Source: Alphaproteobacteria bacterium (GTDB lineage Bacteria; Pseudomonadota; Alphaproteobacteria; Micavibrionales; Micavibrionaceae). Taken from it: a stretch of 64,000 bases of DNA. The stretch's first letter is position 1. Each line of letters begins with the position of its first letter. Both the position numbers and the translations under genes were made by a program. A model generated the notes under the pieces. It ran no database searches, was not told the origin of the DNA, and saw nothing but the letters and a program-made list of their open reading frames with translations. Below are positions 55,639 to 63,977 of this stretch, in pieces. The DNA lies in the NCBI GenBank assembly GCA_021775965.1, contig JAJFGV010000014.1:38697-102696 (forward strand). The letters run 5' to 3'.

Positions 55639-56799
55639 CTATAAATCCTCAACCCGCATGATATAGGGGGAATCGAGCTTATCGGTTAACGCCTCAAGCT
55701 CCGCCTTCCCTATTTCCTCGGTTATCTGAGCATCTCCACCGGCGCGAATATAATAACGGCTCTTGATCTGCCCGGCATCGGCCCAAACCGGTTTTGTAAG
55801 CTTATCTGTCGTAACGCCGAACATCGGCGTATCCAGCCCCTTGGCCAGATCAATGATATCACCCACAACTGCCGAAGCCGTCGGCTTGCGCCCGGCACCA
55901 CGCCCGGTCATCAAAACTTTTTCAACAAAATCCCCTTCGGCAAAAACAGCATTATAGGAATCTTCAACACCCCCCAATGAACTATCTGCAGGCACCAGAC
56001 AAGGCTCAACGCTTTGGAAAATTGCACCACCCTGCCGCTTTGCAACACCGAGCAACTTAATTCTATAGCCAAATTCCTGCGCCGCCTTAATATCGGCACC
56101 TGTAATCTCACGAATACCCTTGGTTTCAATCGCCTTAAAATCAGGCTGCACACCAAATGCCAGCGAGGTCAGCAAACAAAGTTTATGCGCCGTATCCACA
56201 CCATCGACATCAAAGCTCGGATCGGCCTCAGCGTAACCCTTTTCCTGCGCTTCTTTGAGAATATCCGCAAAATCTGCACCAGTTTCACGCATAGCGGTCA
56301 GAATATAATTACATGTGCCGTTGAGAATTCCATAGATGCTGCCAACCTCATTGCCCGCAAGCCCCTCACGCAACGCCTTTATAATTGGAATCCCACCAGC
56401 GACAGCCGCCTCATAACCTACACGCGCACCATTTTTCTCGGCCAGCGCCGCAAGCTCGAACCCATGATGGGCCAACAACGCCTTATTCGCCGTAACAATT
56501 GAAACACCTTTGCCCAGCGCGGCCTTGGCCAGATCATAGGCAATCCCTTCCGATCCGCCGATCAACTCAACAATCGCATCAAGCCCGTCAATATCGGCCA
56601 GCCAGCCCGCATCATCCGCCCAGTCATAACAAGCCAAATCAACGCCGCGATTACTATCCTGATCCCGATCACAAATGGCAACAATTTCAATCGCGCGACC
56701 TGTGCGCGCCTCAATCAGCTCAGCATTGCTTTGTAAATTCTCGATAACACCGGCACCAACAGTCCCGAGTCCGGCTATCGCTATACGATATGGTTTCAT
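55639..56799 (-). CDS. hom: Homoserine dehydrogenase lacking its ACT regulatory domain
   Basis: Reduces aspartate semialdehyde to homoserine on the way to threonine and methionine. 386 residues from the ATG at 56799 (MKPYRIAIAGLGTVGAGVIE); the frame is open to 56835. The NAD-binding GLGTVGAG and the catalytic region (GYAEADPSFDVDGVDTAHKL) are intact. The ~90-residue C-terminal ACT domain of relatives is reduced to about 40 residues. A first strand (KSRYYIR) joins directly to a last helix and the ending SPYIMRVEDL. It looks like an in-frame internal deletion, so feedback by threonine is probably lost. It starts 7 bases after the upstream lipoprotein gene stops. Confidence 0.95.
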   Translation of the reverse strand: MKPYRIAIAGLGTVGAGVIENLQSNAELIEARTGRAIEIVAICDRDQDSNRGVDLACYDWADDAGWLADIDGLDAIVELIGGSEGIAYDLAKAALGKGVSIVTANKALLAHHGFELAALAEKNGARVGYEAAVAGGIPIIKALREGLAGNEVGSIYGILNGTCNYILTAMRETGADFADILKEAQEKGYAEADPSFDVDGVDTAHKLCLLTSLAFGVQPDFKAIETKGIREITGADIKAAQEFGYRIKLLGVAKRQGGAIFQSVEPCLVPADSSLGGVEDSYNAVFAEGDFVEKVLMTGRGAGRKPTASAVVGDIIDLAKGLDTPMFGVTTDKLTKPVWADAGQIKSRYYIRAGGDAQITEEIGKAELEALTDKLDSPYIMRVEDL

Positions 56800-56806
56800 G
56801 AGGGTA

Positions 56807-57721
56807 TTACTGGCCCGAAGCAGAAGAAATTTCAACCCTGCGGCTGGCCGCTACGGTATCCAGTCCATCAGCAGCGATCGAAGGGGCCGTGTCACCCCAG
56901 CCGGACGCCCGGATCATATCGCCCGGCACACCTTTTTCGATCAACTTCTTTGCCACGGCAAAAGCGCGGTCCATCGAAACTTTAAGATTCACAATTTTGC
57001 GCTTAATAGGATCCTCAACGCTTGTCTCCATACTCGCATGGCCGTCAATACTGACAACACTGGGCGAGCCCGCATGGCGCTCGGCTGCGGTCGTAATCGC
57101 TCCGATATCGCCCTCATCCAGTTTTGATGAATCATGATCAAAATAAATCCGTATCGCGTCATGTCCAGGCACGTTCAAAGAAACCGTATCATCCTGCGGT
57201 GCTGGCTCTGACATTGGCGCCGGTTCAGGGGCAACCAGCAAAGACACAGGGCCTGGTTCCTGCAGATTTATCTGCTCCACAGGCTGCGGCTTTTGTGATG
57301 GCATCTCCCTTGGTATCGCTGAAGGCACACCATTCGGAGAGAGCCCCATAGACCGCGCCATTTCATCATCGAGAGGAAAGACCTGCACACTCGGATCACC
57401 GGACATACGCCCTACCGAATAATCACCATCACCCAATGAGCTATGGGATCTTTGATCGACCGGCTGCCCGTCTACAGAATAAACCTGCACATTGGCATTT
57501 GACAGATTGCTAGCTGATAGATTGTATTGCGGCACAGGTTGTTGTGGACCGACACCCTGCTCATCTTCGCCTTGCTGATAAAGAATAATTTGCTCGGACC
57601 CCGCCCCCTCTTCCAACGCAATTTCTTCCTCCGATTCAAAATGACTACAACCCGCCAAAAGAAAAACAGCAAAAAACGCTGCCAGTAACGCTCTGAATGA
57701 ATACAAAAACTCTCTCCTCAT
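56807..57721 (-). CDS. OmpA-family lipoprotein
   Basis: A 304-residue lipoprotein from the ATG at 57721; the frame is open to 57808. The signal peptide ends LLAGCSHF with Cys at about residue 25. A long Gln/Pro/Ser-rich linker (residues about 40-185) precedes a C-terminal OmpA/MotB-like peptidoglycan-binding domain. That domain begins IRIYFDHDSSKLDEGDIGAI and has the signature SIDGHASMETS...LKVSMDRAFAVAKKLI. It may tether the envelope to the wall in a Pal-like way. It is first in a probable transcript with hom, glpX and recJ. Confidence 0.88.
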   Translation of the reverse strand: MRREFLYSFRALLAAFFAVFLLAGCSHFESEEEIALEEGAGSEQIILYQQGEDEQGVGPQQPVPQYNLSASNLSNANVQVYSVDGQPVDQRSHSSLGDGDYSVGRMSGDPSVQVFPLDDEMARSMGLSPNGVPSAIPREMPSQKPQPVEQINLQEPGPVSLLVAPEPAPMSEPAPQDDTVSLNVPGHDAIRIYFDHDSSKLDEGDIGAITTAAERHAGSPSVVSIDGHASMETSVEDPIKRKIVNLKVSMDRAFAVAKKLIEKGVPGDMIRASGWGDTAPSIAADGLDTVAASRRVEISSASGQ

Positions 57722-57848
57722 AAAAATGATCGCCCCATGATAAGTTTGATTCCGTAACGTTTCAAGCGTATGTGCAGAGTTAAACACAGCTGTTTTGATT
57801 GCTTTCACAAGCGTTTTGCTCCAGATTGCCTAACGCTTTGACCCATCA

Positions 57849-59657
57849 GTGGATAATATGACCAGCACAGCAAAAAAAGATAATCAGAACGAAGGCGTCA
57901 AACTCCCCGACTTCTTTGCCCTCAACCAGGCCTTGATGGACGCCTATAGCCGCGCTCTTCCGCTTTTTGAAAACTCCATGAAGCATTACAGTGGGGAAAT
58001 GAACCCGCAATCCCTGGACCCCATGAATATCAGCAAGACCTACATGGATTTGGTTCACCGCACCATGTCGGACCCCAGCAAATTCATGGAACTTCAGGCG
58101 ACATTTTGGCAGGACTGGTCACAGCTTCTCCAGCAAAGCACCTTGAAATTCATGGGCCATGAAGGCGAAAGCACGGTTGAACCCGCCGCAGGCGACCGGC
58201 GCTTCCGCGCGGAAGAATGGCAGGAAAGCGCGCTCTTTGATTTTATCAAACAATCCTACCTGCTGACCTGCCAATGGATGCATAAATCCGTCCGCGAGGC
58301 CGACGGCCTCGATGAAAAAGAGCGCAAGAAACTTGATTTTTATACGCAGCTCTACGCCAACGCCATCTCCCCCACAAATTTTGTCATGACCAATCCGGAG
58401 GTCATCAACGAAACCCTGAAGACAGGCGGAGAAAACCTTGTGCGCGGCCTGCAAAACCTGATCGAGGATTTCGAACGCGGCGAGGGCCAACTTAAAATCA
58501 GCACCACCGATTACAAAGCCTTCGAGCTCGGCAAGAATGTCGCCACAACCCCGGGACGCGTCATCCATCAAACTGATATGATGCAATTGATCCAGTATGA
58601 ACCAGCCGGCGAAAAAGTTTTTAAACGCCCGCTTCTCGTTGTTTCCCCATGGATTAACAAATATTATATCCTCGATCTCCGACCTGAGAACTCTCTGATC
58701 AAATGGCTGGTTGACCAGGGCCACACCGTCTTCGCCATCTCATGGGTCAACCCCGATGCAAAACTGGCGCAAAAACGCTTCGAGGATTATATGGAAGACG
58801 GCATCATCGCCGCGCTCGACCAAATTCAGAAAGCCACGGATGAGCCAGATTGCAACGTCATCGGTTATTGCCTCGGCGGCACGCTGCTCACCATCACAAT
58901 GGCTTACCTCTCGGCTAAAAAGCAATCAGACAGAATTGCGTCAGCGACCTTCCTGACCACACTGGTTGATTTTGACAAAGCCGGCGACATGAAACTGTTT
59001 ATGGATGACCAGCAACTCGAACTCCTCGATCGTGAAATGGCGGAAAAAGGCATTTTAGAATCCAAACAAATGCAACGCACCTTCAGCTTGCTCCGCGCCA
59101 ATGACCTCATCTGGTCCTTTGTCGTCAATAATTACCTGATGGGCAAAGAACCCTTCCCCTTTGATCTGCTCTACTGGAACGATGATGCCACCAATATGCC
59201 GGCGGCAATGCACAGCTTTAACTTACGAAAACTTTATCGTGATAACCTGCTCACCAAACCCGGTGGTATCTCGATGCACAAAACGCCAATTGATGTCAGC
59301 AAGATTAAAACGCCGAGCTATTACCTGTCTGCCCGCGAAGACCACATCGCACCATGGCGCGCCACATATGCAGGGACGCAGCTCCTGGGCGGTCCCAAAA
59401 CCTTCACCCTCTCCGCCTCGGGTCATATTGCCGGGGTGGTGAATGCGCCCGAAAAGAACAAATATTGCTACTGGTCTTCGGATAAAACGCCCGAAGACCC
59501 GGATGACTGGATGAAAGACAGCAAAGAGAATAAAGGCTCCTGGTGGCCGCACTGGCAAAAATGGATTGAAGATTACACCGGCGAGAAAGTCGCCAGCCGC
59601 AAACCCGCCAAGGGCATCGAAGCCGCGCCGGGGAGTTATGTTAGGGTGAAGTCATAA
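57849..59657 (+). CDS. phaC: Class I polyhydroxyalkanoate synthase
   Basis: Polymerises hydroxyacyl-CoA into PHA storage polymer (602 residues, the class I length). The lipase-like box has cysteine in GYCLGGTLLT (about residue 341); the aspartate is in REDHIAPW and the histidine in ASGHIAGVVN. The N-terminal alpha domain and WINKYYILDL are typical. The track start is a GTG at 57849; an ATG three codons on is equally possible. No phaA, phaB or phasin gene lies beside it. Confidence 0.96.
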   Translation: MDNMTSTAKKDNQNEGVKLPDFFALNQALMDAYSRALPLFENSMKHYSGEMNPQSLDPMNISKTYMDLVHRTMSDPSKFMELQATFWQDWSQLLQQSTLKFMGHEGESTVEPAAGDRRFRAEEWQESALFDFIKQSYLLTCQWMHKSVREADGLDEKERKKLDFYTQLYANAISPTNFVMTNPEVINETLKTGGENLVRGLQNLIEDFERGEGQLKISTTDYKAFELGKNVATTPGRVIHQTDMMQLIQYEPAGEKVFKRPLLVVSPWINKYYILDLRPENSLIKWLVDQGHTVFAISWVNPDAKLAQKRFEDYMEDGIIAALDQIQKATDEPDCNVIGYCLGGTLLTITMAYLSAKKQSDRIASATFLTTLVDFDKAGDMKLFMDDQQLELLDREMAEKGILESKQMQRTFSLLRANDLIWSFVVNNYLMGKEPFPFDLLYWNDDATNMPAAMHSFNLRKLYRDNLLTKPGGISMHKTPIDVSKIKTPSYYLSAREDHIAPWRATYAGTQLLGGPKTFTLSASGHIAGVVNAPEKNKYCYWSSDKTPEDPDDWMKDSKENKGSWWPHWQKWIEDYTGEKVASRKPAKGIEAAPGSYVRVKS

Positions 59658-59660
59658 TTG

Positions 59661-59689
59661 TTGACATATTGCTAAGCTCTATCTAACAT
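59661..59689 (+). promoter_or_regulatory. Sigma-70 promoter for the 59726 gene
   Basis: TTGACA (59661-59666), 17 bases, TAACAT (59684-59689). It starts 4 bases after the end of phaC and lies 36 bases before the ATG of the unknown gene, so that gene does not rely on phaC transcription. Confidence 0.62.
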
Positions 59690-59725
59690 CCTGCTAAATT
59701 CAACAAATTACAGAGTAACATTGCT

Positions 59726-60328
59726 ATGAAAGAGCCGATTGATAGGATGCGCGCACTTAAAGCGCAAATAAGAAGAGAATTTTCGTCACATTCTTATCGA
59801 AAGAAAGAAGAGGCTCCTGAACAAGGATTTGCACTATTTTCCTCGATCCTAGTTGCCGCAATACACAGCCTTGACTACTTAGGAAAAGAAGAAGATGGCA
59901 GTATATACAGATTTCTTCAAGAAACAGAGCCGGAAAAAGAAAAAGTAGCCGAGTGCAGATTATACAGAACCTATCTACCTTCAATAGAAAATGTAGAAAA
60001 TGGGAAAGTCCTGGATAACAAATCGCCTTATATTCATTTTAATTTTGACCACAGCCCTGGAAATGAAAGTCTAGAAATAAATACAGGAAATACAAAACTG
60101 TCTTCTGATATAAAACTTCACAGAAGGGATTTTGATCAAAAAGTTGCAGAACAAAACCTACTTTTGTGTCTTAGTGAATTACGAAATTGGTGTGAAGAAC
60201 AAACACCAAGAAATCCTGAAGTATCTCATATATTTCACAGCATACCGCTTGCGATTGAAAAGCACTTCCCACATTTTAATAAGGAACCGGCAGAAGTTTT
60301 AGATTTTATGAAGAAGAATATTGCTTAG
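59726..60328 (+). CDS. Soluble protein of unknown function, A+T-rich
   Basis: A 200-residue protein, charged throughout, with a basic N-terminus (MKEPIDRMRALKAQIRREFSSHSYRKKEE). Its codon use and base composition are A+T-richer than phaC before it. No signal peptide or membrane segment. There is a helix with two cysteines (NLLLCLSELRNWCEEQ). No family recognised. Its end overlaps the convergent carbonic anhydrase gene by 23 bases. Confidence 0.65.
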   Translation: MKEPIDRMRALKAQIRREFSSHSYRKKEEAPEQGFALFSSILVAAIHSLDYLGKEEDGSIYRFLQETEPEKEKVAECRLYRTYLPSIENVENGKVLDNKSPYIHFNFDHSPGNESLEINTGNTKLSSDIKLHRRDFDQKVAEQNLLLCLSELRNWCEEQTPRNPEVSHIFHSIPLAIEKHFPHFNKEPAEVLDFMKKNIA

Positions 60329-60821
60329 CCAACGCCGCGTAATGCTTGGCTGACCAGTCGATATAATCCAGCTCTTCCTGAGAAATATCACGCATAAATT
60401 TCGCCGGGCGGCCGGACCAGAGCTGCCCTGATGGCACACGCTTGCCCGGTGTCACCAGCGATCCTGCCGCGACCATCGAATGCTCCTCGACATGCGCGCC
60501 ATCCATGACACAAGCCTGCATCCCGATCAGCACATTGCTCTCCACCGTGCAGGCATGCAGCACCGCCGCATGACCCACCGTGACATTGTCACCAACATAA
60601 GTGCCTGAAAAATCCGTGGTGACGTGAATAACGCTGCCATCTTGGATATTGGTGCGCTTGCCGATTTTGATATCATTAACATCGCCGCGGATGGTCACCG
60701 CAAACCAGATCCCGCAGTCCTCGCCAATCTCAACATCCCCAATTACAGCCGCATTCTCCGCGACAAACACGCTGTCGTGGATTTTGGGGGTGATAGATTT
60801 ATAGGGAGTAATCAATGCCAT
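60306..60821 (-). CDS. Gamma-class carbonic anhydrase-like protein
   Basis: A 171-residue left-handed beta-helix trimer of the CamH/PaaY/YrdA group. The three zinc histidines fit: H66 in DGSVIHVTTD, H84 in VTVGHAAVLHACTV and H89 in the same segment. Hexapeptide repeats run through the middle. Family members hydrate CO2 or act as acyltransferase-like proteins; mitochondrial relatives sit on complex I. It begins 8 bases after the small 52-residue membrane ORF ends. Confidence 0.93.
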   Translation of the reverse strand: MALITPYKSITPKIHDSVFVAENAAVIGDVEIGEDCGIWFAVTIRGDVNDIKIGKRTNIQDGSVIHVTTDFSGTYVGDNVTVGHAAVLHACTVESNVLIGMQACVMDGAHVEEHSMVAAGSLVTPGKRVPSGQLWSGRPAKFMRDISQEELDYIDWSAKHYAALAKQYSSS

Positions 60822-60829
60822 ATTTAACC

Positions 60830-60988
60830 TCAGAAAAGGACCAGAGCCCCCAGAGCCAAAAGCCCAAAAAATAAGACCATCAAAATAATAGGACCAAAAG
60901 TCATCGCCAGAATCAGTACAATCAAAGCCTTTAGCAGCTGAAACGGTAGCAAAATAATCTTTAAAATCAGTTCAAATATGGTTTTCAT
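60830..60988 (-). CDS. 52-residue hydrophobic membrane protein
   Basis: A short ORF, ATG at 60988 to TGA at 60830-60832, with GGGTGAGG just upstream. The product (MKTIFELILKIILLPFQLLK...) is almost entirely hydrophobic with Gly-rich C-terminal half (FFGLLALGALVLF), likely two membrane helices. It ends 8 bases before the carbonic anhydrase start and begins right after the rpsI terminator, so it looks like the leader gene of a two-gene unit. Evidence is composition, SD and spacing. Confidence 0.6.
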   Translation of the reverse strand: MKTIFELILKIILLPFQLLKALIVLILAMTFGPIILMVLFFGLLALGALVLF

Positions 60989-61001
60989 TGCCTCACCCTA
61001 C

Positions 61002-61033
61002 AAAAAAGACGCCCTGTTGACCAGAGCGCCTTT
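61002..61033 (-). terminator. Intrinsic terminator of rplM-rpsI
   Basis: On the minus strand AAAGGCGCTCTG-gtcaa-CAGGGCGTCTTT forms a 12-pair stem with two G-T pairs and a 5-base loop, followed by more T residues (complement of the A-run 61002-61007). It lies 53 bases after the rpsI stop. Confidence 0.88.
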
Positions 61034-61086
61034 ATAAGCAAATTGCCATCATTCTTTGGTAGAAGGAGAACAGCAATTCAAATCTG

Positions 61087-61776
61087 TTAACGTTTCGCCC
61101 ACTGTTTCGAACGACGGGCTTTGTGCTTGCCGACTTTCTTCCGCTCAACAATCCTGTCATCACGGGTCAGCATACCGGCCTTTTTCAATGGCGGGCGCAA
61201 AGTCGGGTCATAATTTTCCAGAGCTCTAGAAATACCATGACGTACGGCACCGGCCTGACCGGACAAACCGCCACCTTTTACAGTCGCCATCACGTCATAT
61301 TTACCAACGGAATTTACAATCAGGAATGGCTGGTTCAGCACAAGACGCTGAGTCTGGCGCGCGAAATAAATGGTCTGATCACGGCCATTCACAACAACGC
61401 GGCCGCTACCGGGCTTGAGCCAAACACGCGCCACAGCATCCTTACGGCGACCCGTCGCATAAGCACGGCCCAGATCATCAATTTTCTGAACGCGCTCTAC
61501 AGGTTTTTGCTCCGCTACTGGCTCGTCTTTGACGTCCGCTTCTGCAACAGCAGGGGCTTCAGTCTTAACCACTTCACCTATATCTTTCAGATCCTTAACA
61601 GGCTCTTCTTTAGCTTCTGCTTTAGGTGCATCATCCTTCTTGGCTGCTTCCTTTTTAGGCGCAGCTTTCTTGGCCTTTGCCTTGGGCGCAGCTTTCTCAG
61701 CCTTCGCCTCTACCTTCTCTTCCTTGGCAGCTGGCGCGTCCTCTTTTTTCTCTTCTGTCTCTTTATTATCAGTCAT
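61087..61776 (-). CDS. rpsI: 30S ribosomal protein S9 with long N-terminal extension
   Basis: Small-subunit protein uS9 whose C-terminal tail ([17 protein letters not shown]) reaches the P-site tRNA. The conserved core begins near residue 100 ([21 protein letters not shown]). Before it lies a ~100-residue Lys/Ala/Glu/Pro stretch ([31 protein letters not shown]) that is much longer than the ~30-residue N-terminus I recall for alphaproteobacterial S9. It starts 4 bases after rplM. Confidence 0.96.
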   Translation of the reverse strand: MTDNKETEEKKEDAPAAKEEKVEAKAEKAAPKAKAKKAAPKKEAAKKDDAPKAEAKEEPVKDLKDIGEVVKTEAPAVAEADVKDEPVAEQKPVERVQKIDDLGRAYATGRRKDAVARVWLKPGSGRVVVNGRDQTIYFARQTQRLVLNQPFLIVNSVGKYDVMATVKGGGLSGQAGAVRHGISRALENYDPTLRPPLKKAGMLTRDDRIVERKKVGKHKARRSKQWAKR

Positions 61777-61780
61777 ATCT

Positions 61781-62242
61781 CTATGCTCTCTTATTCTTGG
61801 GGTTCATGGCGGCAACATCCAGAACTTCCGGAGTTTGCGCTTCATGTGGGTGCTCGGCGCCGGGATAAACGCGCAAATTGCTAAAGACCTGGCGGCCCAT
61901 CGGACCCCTAGGCAACATGCGTTCAACAGCCTTCAGAACCACGCGTTCCGGGTATTTGCCCTCAAGGATTTCGCCTTGTGTGCGTTGCTTGATCCCACCG
62001 GGATAGCCCGTATGCCAGTAAAAAATATCGTTTTCGCGTTTTTTGCCGGTCAAATGCACCTTTTCGGCATTGATCACAATGACATTGTCACCGCAATCCA
62101 TGCTCGGTGTAAAACTTGGCTTGTGCTTACCACGCAGGCGCATTGCCACCGCGCTAGCCAAACGGCCCAGCACGACGCCTTCCGCGTCCACAATAATCCA
62201 TTTCTTGTCGACCTCACCGGCCTTGGCAGAATATGTTTTCAT
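61781..62242 (-). CDS. rplM: 50S ribosomal protein L13
   Basis: A 153-residue uL13. Signatures [38 protein letters not shown] and the C-terminal [20 protein letters not shown] are canonical. First gene of the rplM-rpsI operon, with a TTGACA promoter upstream. Confidence 0.98.
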   Translation of the reverse strand: MKTYSAKAGEVDKKWIIVDAEGVVLGRLASAVAMRLRGKHKPSFTPSMDCGDNVIVINAEKVHLTGKKRENDIFYWHTGYPGGIKQRTQGEILEGKYPERVVLKAVERMLPRGPMGRQVFSNLRVYPGAEHPHEAQTPEVLDVAAMNPKNKRA

Positions 62243-62273
62243 CTTTTATTGTCCTTTATCAAAGAATGGCCGT

Positions 62274-62302
62274 GTTATGCGACATTTTCCACAGACTGTC
62301 AA
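62274..62302 (-). promoter_or_regulatory. Promoter of rplM-rpsI
   Basis: On the minus strand TTGACA (62297-62302), 17 bases, CATAAC (62274-62279), placing the transcript start about 25 bases before the rplM ATG. The -35 is perfect; the -10 matches consensus at four of six positions. Confidence 0.55.
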
Positions 62303-62428
62303 CAAAAATTCACAGCAAAATCAGAGGGGTAATAGCGCGGTACTATAATACCTACACCTGAAATTTGCAGATCTTTGACCATTTCTGCTAAAAAAGAATC
62401 GTCTATTGTAATTAAAGCTTAAGAGTAA

Positions 62429-63016
62429 ATGCGTATGCGTAATAATACTTCAAAGTTATTCAATGCCTGCCTGCTTACGGTCCTGCTGAGCCTTCCGACG
62501 ACCGCTGCTATGGCGCAATCTGAACCAACGCAACCTGTGTCGAACGGTGGCAATGAGATGATTGCCCTACCTGAAAGAGGCACAGACAATGAACTGCAAG
62601 AGACATTCTCGGTTTGCACGATGGTACAGCATACCCGTGTCACTATAAAAACGACTGCGAAAATAACAAAAGATGATTTTCAACGACGAAATAGTGAGGA
62701 TGCTGATCAACTCTACACCGAAGCAAATAATATGATTGGCGCTGTTAATGAAGCCGCCCAAGCATCAGTAAGATTTAAAACAGAGCTTCAAATTGAAGAC
62801 AGCATATATCAGCATAGTATGATGCATCAAATATCAGAAATGGCTACTGAGAGTATGAGAACAAGAAAAGTGCCTCCAACAAGCTCAGGGGGTAACTCTA
62901 ACTCCCTGACAGTTTATTTTCATGTTTCAGGAACAGAAGAGAATCCATCCGAATGCCCCACATCACAGACCAAGAAAGAACGGCAACACGAGCTATTAAA
63001 CTATAAAATAGCATAA
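62429..63016 (+). CDS. Secreted protein of unknown function
   Basis: A 195-residue protein from the ATG at 62429 (a second ATG two codons on is possible) with an AAGAG element. The signal peptide is clear (LFNACLLTVLLSLPTTAAMAQSE, cleavage after AMA). The mature part is helical and polar, with cysteines in FSVCTMVQH and PSECPTS. No family recognised. It converges with cutA, one base between stops. Confidence 0.7.
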   Translation: MRMRNNTSKLFNACLLTVLLSLPTTAAMAQSEPTQPVSNGGNEMIALPERGTDNELQETFSVCTMVQHTRVTIKTTAKITKDDFQRRNSEDADQLYTEANNMIGAVNEAAQASVRFKTELQIEDSIYQHSMMHQISEMATESMRTRKVPPTSSGGNSNSLTVYFHVSGTEENPSECPTSQTKKERQHELLNYKIA

Positions 63017-63017
63017 A

Positions 63018-63335
63018 TTAAGCTCCTATCTCCCCCTCCACCCACTCCAGATACGGTGCATGACCTTTCGTAACCGGCCAGGCGACGACGCAGGGACAAT
63101 CATAGCTATGCAATTCGACAATTTTATCTTTCACCGCCTCAAACAAATCTTCGCGGGTTTTAAAGATCACAGCGACCTCCTCGCCCTGCTCCACCTTGCC
63201 GTCCCACCAATAGACCGATTGATGCGGCGCCATGATATTGGCACAAGCCACCAACCGCTGCTCCACCAATATATTGGCTATTTTTTCGGCTTCTTCCCGA
63301 TTTGCACAGGTTGCATAGACAAATAAAACGCTTAT
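63018..63335 (-). CDS. cutA: CutA-like divalent cation tolerance protein with non-standard start
   Basis: A small trimeric ferredoxin-fold protein. The frame with full similarity reads ISVLFVYATCANREEAEKIANILVEQRLVACANIMAP onward, with KTREDLFEAVKDKIVELHSYDCPCVVAWPVTKGHAPYLEWV at the end, about 105 residues, the family length. No ATG, GTG or TTG opens it. An in-frame TGA lies two codons before an ATA (63333-63335), which has AAAGGG 7 bases upstream. A TTG at 63342 would join the frame if one A of the A5 run were absent. The shortest normal start (TTG 63269) would drop the first beta strand. Confidence 0.8.
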   Translation of the reverse strand: MSVLFVYATCANREEAEKIANILVEQRLVACANIMAPHQSVYWWDGKVEQGEEVAVIFKTREDLFEAVKDKIVELHSYDCPCVVAWPVTKGHAPYLEWVEGEIGA

Positions 63336-63435
63336 TTTTCAACCCTTTAAAAAAATGTTTTTCATATACTTATTTTTATGTTACACATACGCCTCATTTT
63401 ATAGTAAGAATAAGACAATTGAAGGAGTTATTACA

Positions 63436-63897
63436 ATGTACCCGTTAACGGACAGGCTATACTTAAAAAATAGTGATCTATTTCGTTCCAAGATATCCTA
63501 TATCGATATTCTTGGCTACGAAGAAGCGGTTTTTAACCAGTTAGATTCTGAACAAAAAGAATTCTATCTAGCACTAAATATTCTTGGCCAAGAAAGTACA
63601 ATCTTTGAAGCACGGCAGGCATTTGCACAAGTTGTATCTCCCTTTGCAGGACTTCAAACACCAGATATTAGTACATCGTATAATCCTTATTACGCCTGCC
63701 TACGCTACATCGATAACTGCAAAGAAGACGCAATATCTTTTGCAAATGAAAGTCATGTATCTACGCAAACGCACCAAGCTTTCATGGGCATCAAAAATGC
63801 AATGAAATCCAAGGGGCTGGATATCGAAGCCATTGTAAAAAATTACAAGCCAACTAACAACGCTACTGCTGAGCAAGACACACTTCAACTAGCTTAA
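63436..63897 (+). CDS. Soluble protein of unknown function
   Basis: A 153-residue protein from the ATG at 63436, which has a strong GAAGGAG; the frame is open to 63355. It is A+T-rich. The sequence is mostly helical (DILGYEEAVFNQLDSEQKEFYLALNILGQESTIFEARQAF, then YACLRYIDNCKEDAISFANES), with no signal peptide. No family recognised. It ends 2 bases before the encoded CCA end of tRNA-Pro on the opposite strand. Confidence 0.68.
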   Translation: MYPLTDRLYLKNSDLFRSKISYIDILGYEEAVFNQLDSEQKEFYLALNILGQESTIFEARQAFAQVVSPFAGLQTPDISTSYNPYYACLRYIDNCKEDAISFANESHVSTQTHQAFMGIKNAMKSKGLDIEAIVKNYKPTNNATAEQDTLQLA

Positions 63898-63898
63898 T

Positions 63899-63977
<79 letters not shown>

